A stretch of 64,000 nucleotides of DNA from Viola odorata (taxonomy: Eukaryota > Streptophyta > Magnoliopsida > Malpighiales > Violaceae), in assembly GCA_963691705.1 (NCBI GenBank), contig OY829539.1, positions 18,026,407 through 18,090,406 of the forward strand. Direction: 5' to 3'. Positions 46,372-57,870 of this stretch are shown here, piece by piece. The notes below the pieces were generated by a model. That model saw only the letters and a program-made list of their open reading frames with translations. It made no database searches and had not been told where the DNA came from. The translations under genes and the position numbers were made by a program. Positions within the stretch are counted from its first letter, which is position 1, and every line of letters starts with the position of its first letter.

Positions 46372-47249
46372 TCTAAAGGACTCAACATCTAGCTAATCTA
46401 AAAATTAGCATACAATTTTAATTTTATGTTAATTTTTCATGAAGTAATTTTACTCATTTGCTTTGGCAGGTAATTTTTCTTTTTATAAAAAGTATTTTAA
46501 TTTTTAATTTTGTCATCTATCAATTATGTGTGATTGTGAGCATGTATGCAAGGTAGGATATGTCTTTTAAATTCTAAATAGTTATGCAATTTTTTTTTTC
46601 ATGTAGGTACACTATGTATAAAAATATTTCATCAAAATCTTAAGAAACTTGCATAGTACTTTAAATTACTAGTAAACGTTTAAGGAATGGAGAAAAATAG
46701 TTTTTGTTTTCACTTTCTTTGTTGAGGGGAAAGAATGGAAAATTTCAATTATGATTGTAACATAAATTTAATTTTGTAATATAAAATGTATAAATTCAAA
46801 TATTGTATGTAATAATATGGTAGTATGGTGTTTGAAATGAAAGATGATTAAGAATAATCATATACTACTTTTTTAGAATAAATATATAGGCAGAGGTACA
46901 AGTGGACGAAAAAGACCATGCAACCCCAGCCATTTCAGTTCTCCTATAATAGTCCCTAGTATTTTTTTTACATTAATTTTAAGGTTGGCAAATTTTGGTT
47001 ATTTCTATCATTATCATTAATATTCTATTTTTTTTATACTTATCTTTCATATCTTCCCCTCAAACTTCTCAATACTCTTATAATACAGTTTAAAGTTCTA
47101 TTTTTTTTCATTCGTCCTTCATATTTGCTTCTTCAAATTTTAATTTCTCACATAATAGACTTTATAATTTTTTTCCATTAATTATTTGTATTTTTCTCTA
47201 TTAAAATTATCTAATTGCCCCTTGAGATAATTACTCAAGCTCCCCATTG
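46372..47249. other. AT-rich spacer, no gene seen
   Basis: Between the Harbinger and hAT elements. No open frame or repeat signature of note. Confidence 0.4.
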
Positions 47250-47257
47250 AATACATA

Positions 47258-48112
47258 TAGGGCTGCACACCGAAATACCGAATACCGAATTACCATACCG
47301 TCCGAACACAAATTCGGACGGTATTTTTTCAAAAAATTTAGTATTTCGGTATTACCGTACCGTACGGTACAGTCGGTATTTTTGTGGGTTCGGTATTGCC
47401 GAAATACCGAATTTTTTGAAAGGGAACATGAGCTTGGGTGGGCTGGGCCGGCCCATTTTTACTCCCTCTCTAAATTCCAAGCATCCCTGATCTTCCTTAA
47501 TCTCCAATCTAAAATTCCAATTTCATTCCACTCTTCCAATTTCCAAACCCAAGCCGCCACTTCTCCAATTTCATTCCACTCTTCCAATTTCCAAACCCAA
47601 CTAAATATTCCCGATCTTCTTTAATCTTCAATCTAAATTTCTAAACCCTAAAATACCTATAGATTGGTTTGTATACAATCCATCAATTTCATCCATCCTC
47701 TCCCCATCACACTCCTGATCTGCCCATCACACTCCCGATCTGCCCATCGCTGACACCCGCCACACTCCCCGATCTGCCCATCGCCGATGCCGACCTGCAC
47801 CACCATCTCCTTTTCTTCTCCTTTTCTCTTGGTTTGTTGTTGGTTTGCATCGGGTGGGTGATGGCGATGTGGTGGCTGGGTTTTGTGATTATGGCTGGTT
47901 TGTGGTGGCTGGGTGGGAATTTTCGGCCACTTTGGTTGATTTAGTGAGATTTGTGTGTTTGGTTGATTTAATTTCGGTATTTTTGATATACCGAAATACC
48001 GTTTTTTCGGTACTGTATTTCGGTACAATTCGGTACGGTATGGTAGAATTTTTTGAAAATTCGATATACCGAATACCGAATTATTTCGGACGGTATCGGA
48101 TGAGCAGCCCTA
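47258..48112. mobile_element. non-autonomous hAT element (855 bp), 8-bp TSD AATACATA
   Basis: The ends are TAGGGCTGC ... GCAGCCCTA, with perfect AATACATA duplications at 47250-47257 and 48113-48120. Subterminal regions are dense in CCGAAATACCGAATACCG and its complement, so each end can fold and both ends pair. The interior has small chance frames only. The termini match the autonomous hAT at 58815 (TAGGGCTGC.CA). Confidence 0.92.
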
Positions 48113-48118
48113 AATACA

Positions 48119-48665
48119 TACTCCCTCCGGCCCGAATTACTTGTCGTTCGGGCCAGAATCCCGAATATTAAGAGGAGACAAATCGGTCCAGCATGTCAGT
48201 GCTTTTGGCCACGTGTCCGCGCCTCCTTCTTCCTCAACAATCTCTCTCTCTCTTCTCTGCTTCTCTCTCTCTCTTCTCTAGCTTCTCTTTTTTAAATCCA
48301 AAAAATTCAATTTCATCACAAAATATGCCAATATTCATATCATTTGAATCCTCAATTCGAGCATAACAATCCTATATTTTTTGTTTGATTTTTGGTTTTG
48401 TTGTTAAAGAAATAAGAAAGGAAATAGAGAAGATGGAGTGAGGAGATGGAGTGAGGAGTGAGAAGGTTTTGGTGTCAGAAAGACGTTGGAGTGAGAAGAT
48501 GGTGATGGAGAAAAATCGGTCCACTAACTTTTTCGTTTCCAAAAAAGCCCTTGTGTGACACGTCGTTTCAGACGAATGATTTGTCGTTCGAGGGACACAA
48601 ATGTAAAAGACCAAAATAAGTGGACACATTTATCAAGGACAACAAGTAAAATGGGACACGATTTT
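48119..48665. mobile_element. degraded Stowaway/mariner-like MITE, tentative
   Basis: The left end TACTCCCTCCGGCCCGAATTACTTGTCG is the typical CTCCCTCCG start of plant mariner-type MITEs. The right end near 48650 has the complement of TCCCATTTTACTTGTTGTCC, with the outermost bases lost. It abuts the duplicated target of the hAT element, whose insertion lies beside its left end. Confidence 0.45.
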
Positions 48666-49176
48666 TGTCCCAAAACGTCAAGTATTTTGGGCAACAAATA
48701 AAGATGTTTAATAAATTGAATTTAATATTTGGTGATATTGTTGACATTGAGACATTCTCTCTCACAATCTTGATTATCCCTAAAGAAAAGAAAAGAAAAA
48801 AGAAGATATTTTCATTTTTGTCATCACATAATAACCACAAAAATTAAATTGGAGTAAAACAAACAAGTCTTTAATTAATGTGTTGTAATTAAGTTTTAAA
48901 GCACATGATACAACATCTTCATTTAATGGGACAAAGTTTAATTAATACTAATCATAACAATTAACAAAAGGAACTGTTTTTAATAATTATACACCGCACA
49001 GAATTCTCTCTCCTGGAAAAAAACCAGTCCCCCTTGACTAGTTGACTTTGTCAGGCTCGTGCCGTTTGTTTCCTTCTTCTTGCCTTCTTCTTCTTCAATA
49101 GACTCTCTCATCTCTCTCTGTTTCTTCTTCTTTTGTTTCCATATCCATACAGAACAAAATCTCCACTCACTTTACA
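48666..49176 (+). promoter_or_regulatory. upstream region and CT-rich leader of the BPA1-like gene
   Basis: No gene. The last 150 bases before the ATG are rich in CTT/TCT (TTCTTCTTCTTCAAT, CTCTCATCTCTCTCTG), a common plant 5' leader type. No single TATA box stands out. The extent is arbitrary. Confidence 0.4.
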
Positions 49177-52100
49177 ATGCCGCAATCTAATCAGCAGCAG
49201 GTCAGTTCCTCTTCTTCTCTTTCGACAGGAAACCCTAGTTTATTTTAGTAATTGCTGAAACATGCTCTTTATTGGTTTCTGGTAGGATAAGAGAACCGTT
49301 CAAGTCAAGAACTTGTCAGATCTAGCGAGTGAGAGAGAGGTCCACGAGTTCTTCTCCTTTACTGGAGAAATCCAACACATTGAGATCAGACAGTACGTTC
49401 TTCTTGGATGCTTTAGCATTTACGCTACTAGTAGTTGTTTGTTTTTTCTGTTAATTTTTGTATTCATCCTTACGGCAGTGAGAATGGGCAATCAAAGACA
49501 GCATTTGTTACATTCAAAGACCCTAAAGCGCTTGAAATTGCATTGTTGTTATCGGTTAGTTTTCTTTTCCTATATTTGTTTCATTGTATTATTTTGGGGG
49601 TGTGTTTCAGTGATTTCACATTAGGAATTGAATATTTTTAGTATTCTTGTGATGGGAAATGATAAGCAATTTTGAAGGATGATTGTTTTCCAAGTGAGGC
49701 GTGAAGCTTAAATGACTTAAATGGTTTCCTTCTTCTCTTCACATTCAATGTGGACAGACTTAGTTTCATTTAGACCAATAGCAAATCGAATATGCTTTCT
49801 TCTTTCCTTTTTTGTTGTCTTGGTTTTGTTTCTTCATTTATTATTGAAAGAAGGGGTATTAGCACAGTCTTGTGCTTGGTGCTGCCCCAATGTGATGGTG
49901 ATTCTAAATGAACTTGAAGGAGTTAAAAGCAGGGTTTAAAAAAATTATAATCATTGAGAGATTTGTGACTTTTGAGACATTTAAATGAGCTTCTACCCGA
50001 CACCCCTTCTCAGTGCATGCATCTGGTCTTGTCTAATGTAATGAAAAGTTCGATTTTTATGTCAACAATCATTATGTAAGCACAGCTCGAAAAAGATAAA
50101 TTGTGTGCTTGTGGTGCAGGGAGCAACTATAGTAGACCAGATAGTGAGTATAGCACTTGCTGAAGATTATGAACCTATCTGGGAGCTGCAGGCAAGTACA
50201 GTAGTAGTTCTCTAAAATCTCATTTGAAGTGAACTGTTTCAGATTCTCATCTTCCTAAAATGTATTTATGCAGGAAGTCAGGAATGTGGACAATGCTGTA
50301 TCGGTAGTTCCACCTGAAAGAATTCCATCAAATGTTGAGGTAGCTGCACAAAAGTACCTTTGTTATTCTGAGTTACTGCACAGTTATCTATATGCATCAA
50401 AATATACTTGAGTGTTATCTGGTAGCTAGCACTGGAAAAACTGTTGGAGGTTATTGTTTGTGTTGGTCATTGTAGGTCTGAAGTTGAAATAATTATAATA
50501 CCTGGTTGCTCAAGGCAATTCTTGATCTTCCATCTTATTCTTCCTCCTTCTTGCACTAGCAAAATACATTTTTTATAGTTGTAAGAGTGGTATTAGATAT
50601 TGGATGTGTTATTTGGCACTTCGAGTATATTTACGTTACATATCCTACTACACCTTGATTGTTCAGTGCTTCAAGCTTTTGGCCTTAGATGATCTGTTTC
50701 TGTTACCAGGGAAAGACGAGCCCACCAGGCAGTGTTTATGTCAATAGAGCTCAAGAAGTGGTGACTAATGTGCTGGCAAAAGGATCAGCCATTGGCCAAG
50801 ATGCAATGAATAAGGCCAAGGCATTCGATGAGAAACACCGCTTGACTGCTAGTGCATCTGCCAAGGTGATCTCCTTTGACAGGAAAGTTGGGCTTACAGA
50901 GAAATTGACAGTTGGTATTTCAGCTGTTAATGAGAGAGTGAAGTCTGTTGATCAGAGACTTCATGTCTCAGATAAAACAATGGCAGCAATATTTGCAGCA
51001 GAGAAGAAGATAAATGACACAGGATCGGCAGTCAAATCAAGCAGGTGGAATCTCTTTCTTTCAATTGTTGCTTTTGGTTCCCCTAGTTGTTGAGAATAGT
51101 AATTCCTCTGACATCTGATAGCCATGTCAAAGATTGGTTAAAGTCACTATTTCTTTCTGGTGTATCCATTTGCTGCATTTATAGTTTTTCTTTTTCTTTT
51201 TCTTTTTCTTTTGATAAGCTGATTTGAACACTTGACCTTTTAAGAGATCCCTAACCCACCACTAGCACATTCTAGATACTTTTGGTAATGGCTACTCAGG
51301 GACCTTTCAATAATTCTAGAATTCTGCTGCTAAAGCCTGCTGCATTTACTGAAGATGTGGTTCAGTTTCTTGAAAAAGTGATCTAATCTATTGTGGCATA
51401 TGCGGGCGTGTTTTGTTTTCCTATTGTGGCATAATTTGCAATTTTTGCTTATGAACATTATTTCAACTCCATGATATTTTTTTAAATAACTATATTATGA
51501 CAAGACCTGAAGGGTCCCAAGTGGTCAAAGGTATAATTTCAAGTGTAAAGAAAGCCTTAGTCATGGTAGTCTTACTGTAATAGTGTGAATTGTATTCCTT
51601 ATCTTGATTTTAACAGGATAACTTCTGTATGGATCCTTTAGTCAGGTTTCTACTGTACAGTTTTGGGATCACCCCTCCTGGTGAATGACCTTGGCTCTTC
51701 TCGCTGATACCTCATGTGTTGCTTTTCTTAGGATCTAGCTTTGCTGATCTGTTTCCCATGTACCGAAAACAACAAGAAAGAAACATAATAACTTTGTAAT
51801 GAACCACAATAGATAGGTATCTAAAATGGCATTTGCTGTATAGATGTCTTTTTTACGAAGAAAAATCACCAATTTAAGTTGCAGCTTTGGAAATTAAGCC
51901 ATCTTGTAGTTGAGTTTGTTTTTCACAAGCTCTTTTTTTAACCAAGATGATCTGCTTGGTTTGATGTCATCTTTGTGCATTACCTCGAAGCACTTGTTCA
52001 TTTCTGCTGTTTATGCTGGTTTTGATGATAGTTAGATGTTGAAGTGAAAAAGAGAAGTAATTGTTGAACTCTTGGTTGTGGACAGGTACGTGACGAGTGG

Positions 52101-52401
52101 AACAGCTTGGCTAAATGGTGCTTTTAGTAAGATGGCAAGGGCTGGGCAGGTTGCCAGTACAAAAACTAAGGAAAAGTTCAACACAGCTGTTTCAAATTTG
52201 ACTGCCAAGGTAGTACTTCTGTTTCTTGCAACAATGGAACTCTGAAGGTTTACGAGTTTGTGTTGTTGTGTGTGATCAATAAATTAGCGAAATACTGGTG
52301 GCAATGATAGTAATTATTAATGTCGTCACAAATTGAAAACCTCATGGTTAAATCTTAATCCTCAAGTTTAACACATGCAGGAAGCTCCAATTGCTGTGTA
52401 G
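49177..52401 (+). CDS. BPA1: BPA1-like RRM protein (binding partner of ACD11), 8 exons, 274 aa
   Basis: Exons by splice sites and frame: 49177-49200, 49286-49392, 49479-49554, 50120-50191, 50274-50339, 50710-51044, 52086-52209, 52381-52401 (TAG). Residues about 10-85 form an RRM: VQVKNLSDLASERE (RNP2 side), then SKTAFVTFKDP (RNP1 side), then LSGATIVDQIVSI. A helical C-terminal part (residues about 115-268) includes ATNVLAKG-like VVTNVLAKGSAIGQDAMNKA, FDEKHRLTASASAKV and YVTSGTAWLNGAFSKMARAG, the signature of the BPA1/BPL family. In Arabidopsis these proteins bind ACD11, a sphingolipid transfer protein, and modulate defence-related cell death. Function here is by family. The ATG is the first in a CT-rich leader. 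All introns are GT-AG except the fourth, which is GC-AG. The gene is intact and flanked by transposons on both sides. Confidence 0.92.
50192..50273 (+). other. GC-AG intron 4 of the BPA1-like gene
   Basis: The donor is CAG/GCAAGT and the acceptor TATGCAG/GAAG. Using GC keeps the frame (…WELQ then EVRN…), and no GT nearby does. The strong match of the other donor positions to consensus is typical of genuine GC donors. Confidence 0.8.
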
Positions 52402-53549
52402 GATGAAGATTTGATGTCATACAAGCTGCTCTGATCAGAACTTTGGTTGCACGGAATGATCAACGGAGCATATCTAGGACTCAGAGTTGGAGTACTTGGT
52501 GGTATAAATTATCCAGTGATCTCTTCATGCATATTCTATCTTTGATCTTTTTTCTTTTCCTTTTTTGGTCAATTTGATTTGATTTTATTGTGTCAACTGA
52601 ATGTCTCCATTTTTCACCATTCTTTGGTTCCTAGGTTGATGTGGCTACGCTTTCCTTGTAATTTTGTAGCTTAAAGATCTTATGCTGTGATAGTATTCTG
52701 TCATATCATTTATACCTCAATGATTTTTTTTTTTTTTTTTATATTTTTCCTCAAACCTTAAGGTCCTTTTTATTCCATGTGTAAAATCTGTTATTATGTG
52801 GACCAATATCATATTTTTAATGATTTTTTTTCTTACATAATCTTTAATGATGATTGATAATTGTGTACTTCTATTTTGTTACGAGAATAGATAAATCCAT
52901 GTTTTGATTTAATGATAATTGATAATATTACTAGCCTCAGAATCTGCATTATATGTTTAAAAGAATATACACATATTCCCTTCATTCTAGTATACAGATG
53001 AATAAAAAATTAAACAAGGCATGTATTCACAACACAGCTGGGCAGTAGCAGCAGACAATTTAGAAAATTACTCTCTGAATAGAGGGAGTAATATATATTA
53101 TTTATAACTTATAAAATTCTATGATCGATTGATATTTTTGAACAACAGAAATTTTATAATTCTATGATTGATCGACCCATAATTATTTAAAACTAAAATA
53201 GTAATTAAATAAAAGGAGGACATTAGGAGGAATAAAAAAAATAAACAATTCTAATATGTAATCGAATAAAGAATGGTTAAAAACAAACATAGCTTGTCCA
53301 TCAAATATCACAAAAGTAGAGATTGGCAGACATTATAGAGTTTGATGCAACTTTTCAAAATTTTCAGCTTCCATCTCTTCCAAATTATGCAACTTACCGA
53401 CCCAAAATCTTCGTTAAGCTAGAATAGATCTTAGTCATCTCATGTGCACTTTCTGTGATTCGTCATTTTTATTTCCGTGGTCCTAAAAAATATTCTATGG
53501 AATATGCTCTCACTCTCAGAATCAGTATATGCAAGAACCCCAAAACTGT
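52402..53549. other. 3' flank of the BPA1-like gene, no other gene
   Basis: Probably 3' untranslated region for the first few hundred bases, then AT-rich spacer. A T run of 17 lies at about 52724-52740. Confidence 0.4.
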
Positions 53550-53557
53550 ATCTTAAT

Positions 53558-54363
53558 TAGAGCCGTCTCGGACTCGGAAAATTCGAGTCTAGACTCGACT
53601 GGTCCCGTATAAAAACGGGATCAATTTCTGGCTACCCGATTTTGTTTTTTTTTTGTTGTTGTTAAATGCATTTATTTTTGAAAAACAGAAGATTAAAAAA
53701 AGGTTTCACATTTTCCTTTACTTTCTTCAAGGTTTGCAGATTACCACAAAGCAAGGAATTAGAGCCTTAGGATGCCCACCACCACCAAAAACACCAGCAG
53801 ACCCATCTCTATAATCTGATGAAAGAAAAGGGGATTTTCTTGGAGGAGTTGCTGCTGAGTTCTTGAATGAAGAATTGAAATAATGCATAGTTGGATGCCC
53901 TCCTGGCCCAGGTGTCCCTGGCCTTAAAGTTCCAACAAAAGTTGAGCCGCCGCCACCACCACCACCACCGTTACCAACATTATTACCAGCACCACCACTG
54001 TAATTATTATCATTATTAACATCACTGCCACCAAAACCAGTGATTTTGAGCTCACATCTTGAATTACTCAAAATGACTTCATGGGTTATTGGGATGCGGC
54101 GTCGGCGGTGTGGTGTGGCTGCGGCGTCCGTTTGGTTTGGTCGTGTGGGCTGCGGCAGAAAAGAATTGAAGAAAAAAGGAAGAAGTGAAATGTAAAAATT
54201 AGGTTAGAGAATAGAGACAATTAGAATTTTTCGGGTCTCGTTTCCCGGGTCGGGATCAGACCCGGCCCGGCTCAAAACGGGATCAGAAATTAGTGCCGAA
54301 CCCAACCCGAATTGCCGGGACCGAGCCGGGTCTATGGGTCTTGGACCCGTTTTGACAGCTCTA
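53558..54363. mobile_element. non-autonomous hAT-like element (806 bp), 8-bp TSD with one mismatch
   Basis: The ends are TAGAGCCGTC ... GACAGCTCTA (9 of 10 paired), flanked by ATCTTAAT (53550-53557) and GTCTTAAT (54364-54371). Subterminal sequence is rich in CGGGTC/GACCCG-type motifs that fold back (CGTATAAAAACGGGATCA at the left, CTCAAAACGGGATCAGAAAT at the right, both also direct matches). The interior carries a minus-strand open frame, listed separately. Confidence 0.8.
53727..54071 (-). CDS. hypothetical glycine-rich ORF (114 aa) inside the hAT-like element
   Basis: The minus-strand frame has an Asn/Gly-rich first half (eight Gly in a row), then a proline-rich stretch (LRPGTPGPGGHPTMHYF) and a Ser/Pro stretch (AATPPRKSPFLSS). 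I do not recognise the family. Codon-like use of GGT/GGA and the lack of simple repeat structure outside the Gly run suggest it could be a captured piece of a host gene rather than transposon sequence. There is no transposase motif. It may be untranslated. Confidence 0.35.
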   Translation of the reverse strand: MSNSRCELKITGFGGSDVNNDNNYSGGAGNNVGNGGGGGGGGSTFVGTLRPGTPGPGGHPTMHYFNSSFKNSAATPPRKSPFLSSDYRDGSAGVFGGGGHPKALIPCFVVICKP

Positions 54364-54692
54364 GTCTTAATAGCAAAGGCCAGTGGTGGTTGGACCGTAA
54401 CGGTTGGATGAACAAAATTTGTGCAGTACGCAAAAGCAACTGGGATGTCTTGCATTGCATTCCATGTATATATTTGCTGCCAAACGCTTCAAAGTTCAAA
54501 CAGCAGAAGGCACTTGAGGTCTGTTTGGATGACTTCCAGTTTTTATGTTTGTTAATTTTTTTTTTAAAATTACTGCTTATGACAGTGATAATATTTGTAA
54601 TAAAGTCCAAATAGCGGTAATAAGAGAAATGATATTATAATAATAATGGTAGTAATAGAGATAGTAATAGTAAAATTTAATAATATTATAAA

Positions 54693-55984
54693 GGGAAAAA
54701 GACGGATTGACACCCAGATTATTGACAATTAAACAATTTGGCAACCCGCTTTTCGCAGTAATCAATTTGACAATCAACTTTTCCCCGTTACACAAATTAA
54801 CCACCCATGTTTGAACCGTTAGACAATTTTGCCACCGTGCACGTTAAGTTTGACTAACGGTGTTAAATAATCGATACGTGGCCGTTGTCCAATGACATGG
54901 CATGCCACGTCAGCATTTTCAAAAATATAAAAATTGAAAAAATAAAGGAAAAACCTTAAAAACTTTTAAAAAATCTAGAAAAATATTTAAAAAATTCTAG
55001 AAACATATAAAAAATTAAAAAAATATTAAAAATCCAGAAAAATACAAAATAAATCAGAAAATATAAAATATTAAAAAAATATTAAAATATTCACAAAACA
55101 TAAAAATATTCAAAAAATATAAAAAGATACAGAAAAATAAAAAATTTGGAAAAAATATACATTTTTTAAAGATTATAAATAAATCCAGAAAATATGAAAA
55201 AATAAAAAGAGAAAAAGATATAACGTAAAAATATATAGAAAATACAGACCAATAGGACTAAAAAAATGGACAAAATCTTTATCCCTTTATTCTTCAATCC
55301 CTTCAACAAACTCACTATCCTAAAATAAAAACAAAAAAATATATGTGGAGGGGTGAAGTTAGCATTTATAGCCTCTATATGAAGTGCGTTTTTTTTATAT
55401 TTTTCTATTTTTAAAGTATTTTATTTTTAAATAAAAATTATAATAAAATATTTGAAAATAATTTAATTTTACACTATAAGGAGTGCCTAATTTTTTTTTT
55501 AAATTCTGGATTTTTTTATATTTTTATGGATTTTTTTTATATTTTTATATTTTTCTGAATTTTTTTAATTTATTATATTTTTCTGTATGTTTTATATTTT
55601 CTGAATATTTTTATGTTTTGTGAATATTTTTATATTTTTCTGGATTTTTTATATTTTCTGAATTTTTTATATGTTTCTAGATTTTTTTAAATATTTTTTT
55701 GGATTTTTTTAAAGTTTTTAAGATTTTCCCTTTATTTTTTCAATTTTTATATTTTTTTAAATGCTGACGTGGCATGCCATGTCATTGGATAACGGCCACG
55801 TATTGATTATTTAACACCGTTAGTCAAACTTAACGTGCACGGTGGTAAAATTGTCTAACGGTTCAAACATGGGTGGTTAATTTGTGTAACGGAGAAAAGC
55901 TGGTTGCCAAATTGGTCACTGCGAAAAGCGGGTGGCCAAATTGTCTAATAGTCAATAATCTGGGTGTCAATCCGTCTTTTTTCC
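54693..55984. mobile_element. foldback Mutator-like element (1292 bp), 9-bp TSD TATTATAAA
   Basis: Left arm GGGAAAAAGACGGATTGACACCC, right arm its complement ending CCGTCTTTTTTCC, with perfect TATTATAAA duplications at 54684-54692 and 55985-55993. The arms pair closely over about 220 bp (to TGCCACGTCAGCATTTT / AAAATGCTGACGTGGCA-type sequence). Pairing then continues as A-rich against T-rich sequence almost to the centre near 55340, so nearly the whole element is one hairpin. A 9-bp duplication and long terminal repeats fit a MULE. No coding capacity. Confidence 0.88.
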
Positions 55985-55993
55985 TATTATAAA

Positions 55994-56241
55994 ATTAAGA
56001 ATGAAGTTAATGATAATAATAATAAAGATATGGTATAAGTGTTGATGATAGTAATTAAAATATTAATTAAGACCAGTTTTCAAGAAAAGAAAAAATAACA
56101 AGAAATAACTTTTTCTCGTTTTGAAAATCTTGTTTTATCTTTTAAAAAATTATTTACATAAAAAAATAAACAAAAAAACAGTTTTATCAAGCTTGTTTTC
56201 TGTTTTTTTTTTATTGTCTAGAAAGGTAAAAACAAAAACGT
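55994..56241. other. AT-rich spacer between the MULE and Copia remnant
   Basis: No gene. The left breakpoint of the Copia remnant lies in this interval, near 56235. Confidence 0.35.
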
Positions 56242-56529
56242 TCTAGTGCTGAAGTTGAATACCGATCTATAGCTTTGGCTACAACAGAATTAACTTGGCT
56301 ATCCTCATTACTTTGTGACATCGGTATCACACTTCCACATGCTCCAGTTCTCCATAGTGACAATATGAGTGCTCTCTACATGACTGTTAATCCTGTCTTC
56401 CATGGCCGCACCAAACATGTCAGAATAAACTATAATTTCGTCCAGGAAAAGTTGCGCTTGGAAACATTTGTCACACGATTTGTTACTTCACAATCTCAGC
56501 TCCTACACATCTTCATGAAACTGTTATAG
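56242..56529 (+). pseudogene. Ty1/copia RNase H remnant (3' end of pol)
   Basis: The frame begins SSAEVEYRSIA (start of the Copia RNase H signature SSAEAEYRALA) and continues TTELTWLSSLL, LHSDNMSALYMTVNPVFHGRTKH, and VTRFVTSQSQL. The conserved ADIFTKPL end is eroded to LLHIFMKLL before the stop TAG at 56527. Everything upstream (gag, integrase, RT) is missing. About 60 bases later comes the polypurine position, now a G run. Confidence 0.88.
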
Positions 56530-56589
56530 CGAGCAACACATTATTTATTACGATTCAAATTAGGCTTTTGCTTACACTCCCGCCCTAAT

Positions 56590-56591
<2 letters not shown>

Positions 56592-56621
<30 letters not shown>
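56592..56621 (+). repeat. 30-G homopolymer at the Copia polypurine tract
   Basis: CCCTAATTT is followed by thirty consecutive G and then TGTAAAGGAATCAG. In Copia elements a short G-rich polypurine tract sits just before the TG of the 3' LTR, so this is that tract, expanded. A run of this length is also prone to sequencing and assembly error. Confidence 0.9.
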
Positions 56622-56622
<1 letters not shown>

Positions 56623-57870
56623 GTAAAGGAATCAGATTGTGAGGAGCATAATCAAGCTCATAATCAAGCTGAAATCAAAGAGAATATTATAGCTAGCAAA
56701 GTCAAAGATATAATAACAAATTTGGTGATTACAACAAAGGAAAAACCATCAATTGATTGTTAGAATCATGACATTTATACTTAGCAAAAACAAATGGGTC
56801 ATTATTGTGCAACTATGATGTATGACGAACTTCCACAAGTTCATGACGATTATAGATTCTCACTGTGTCATACCAATGAATTGTAATGAACCCTTGATTC
56901 AATATAACATGATACAAGTTTTCAATAAAATTTAATTGCTTCCATTTAATTACTAAATGGAAAATATCAATTTTGGTTTTGTTTTCATGTGAAAGAACAA
57001 TTAATAGCTATCTAGAAAACCATTTCAGCATTCAAACCTAGTACATCTTTTTTGCTGCTCTCCAACAGATGGACCATGAAAAACTAGTCATTTATAAATC
57101 AAAGAAGAAAAATCCATATGAACAAGTCTCGGTGACACCATAGAAGAGATCAAAGTGAGAGAATTGAAAGGTATGCAAGAAGGTTTCACACTTTACTATT
57201 GATAAAATCGTAAAACCTAAATTATACAAATACAATTTCCATACAAATTGAGATTTAGCAAACCAACCCATACAACCTATAAGAATATCCAAAAGAAAGA
57301 TGAGATTTTGTCATAACTCTGTCAATAAGTTTTGTTGATAAAGGTGCAGTTTCTTTTGTAGTGATATGACATAATTATTTGAAGCATCCTTTTCCGTTCA
57401 TTTTTTATCGTCAATCTAACAACGCGTCATGTTGCTTCCCTTTTGATTCATTCTTAAGACACCAAATGTCCCTCCTTTACCATCTAAAATTTACTACATT
57501 GTGTATGGACTGAGGGGGAGAAATTTTTTGTCTCAGAAAAATTTAGAGGAAGATAAACCAAGAGAATAAAATGAAGAAAGAGGGAAATAAAATAGCTAAC
57601 AATTAACCATGCATTTAACTTTTTTCTTTTTTTTTCTTTTTTTTTCTGTCCCTAAATTTTGAAATTGTTGTTGTAGCAAACGGTCGTGTATCTCATTAAT
57701 TGGTTGTTACTTGTAATAAAGTATGAATCTCACCTCCTCCTATTAAAAATTATTAGTATATATAGGATTGGGCTCCTCTAATTTTTTCTGGATGTTACAG
57801 GGATCTGAGCCATCCAATGACTAGGATTAAAAGATCAATTAATTAATAAGAATTAGAGGTGGGTAACGGT
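56622..57870 (+). other. possible Copia 3' LTR start, then AT-rich spacer
   Basis: TGTAAAGGAATCAGATTGTGAGG fits a Copia LTR start after the polypurine tract, but I cannot find its end. The remainder has no gene; a T-rich stretch lies at 57620-57650. Confidence 0.4.

Noticed and set aside
47247..48171. Frames of 91-125 codons around 47.2-48.2 kb
   Set aside because: They start and end within the non-autonomous hAT element and follow its subterminal repeats; no transposase motifs.
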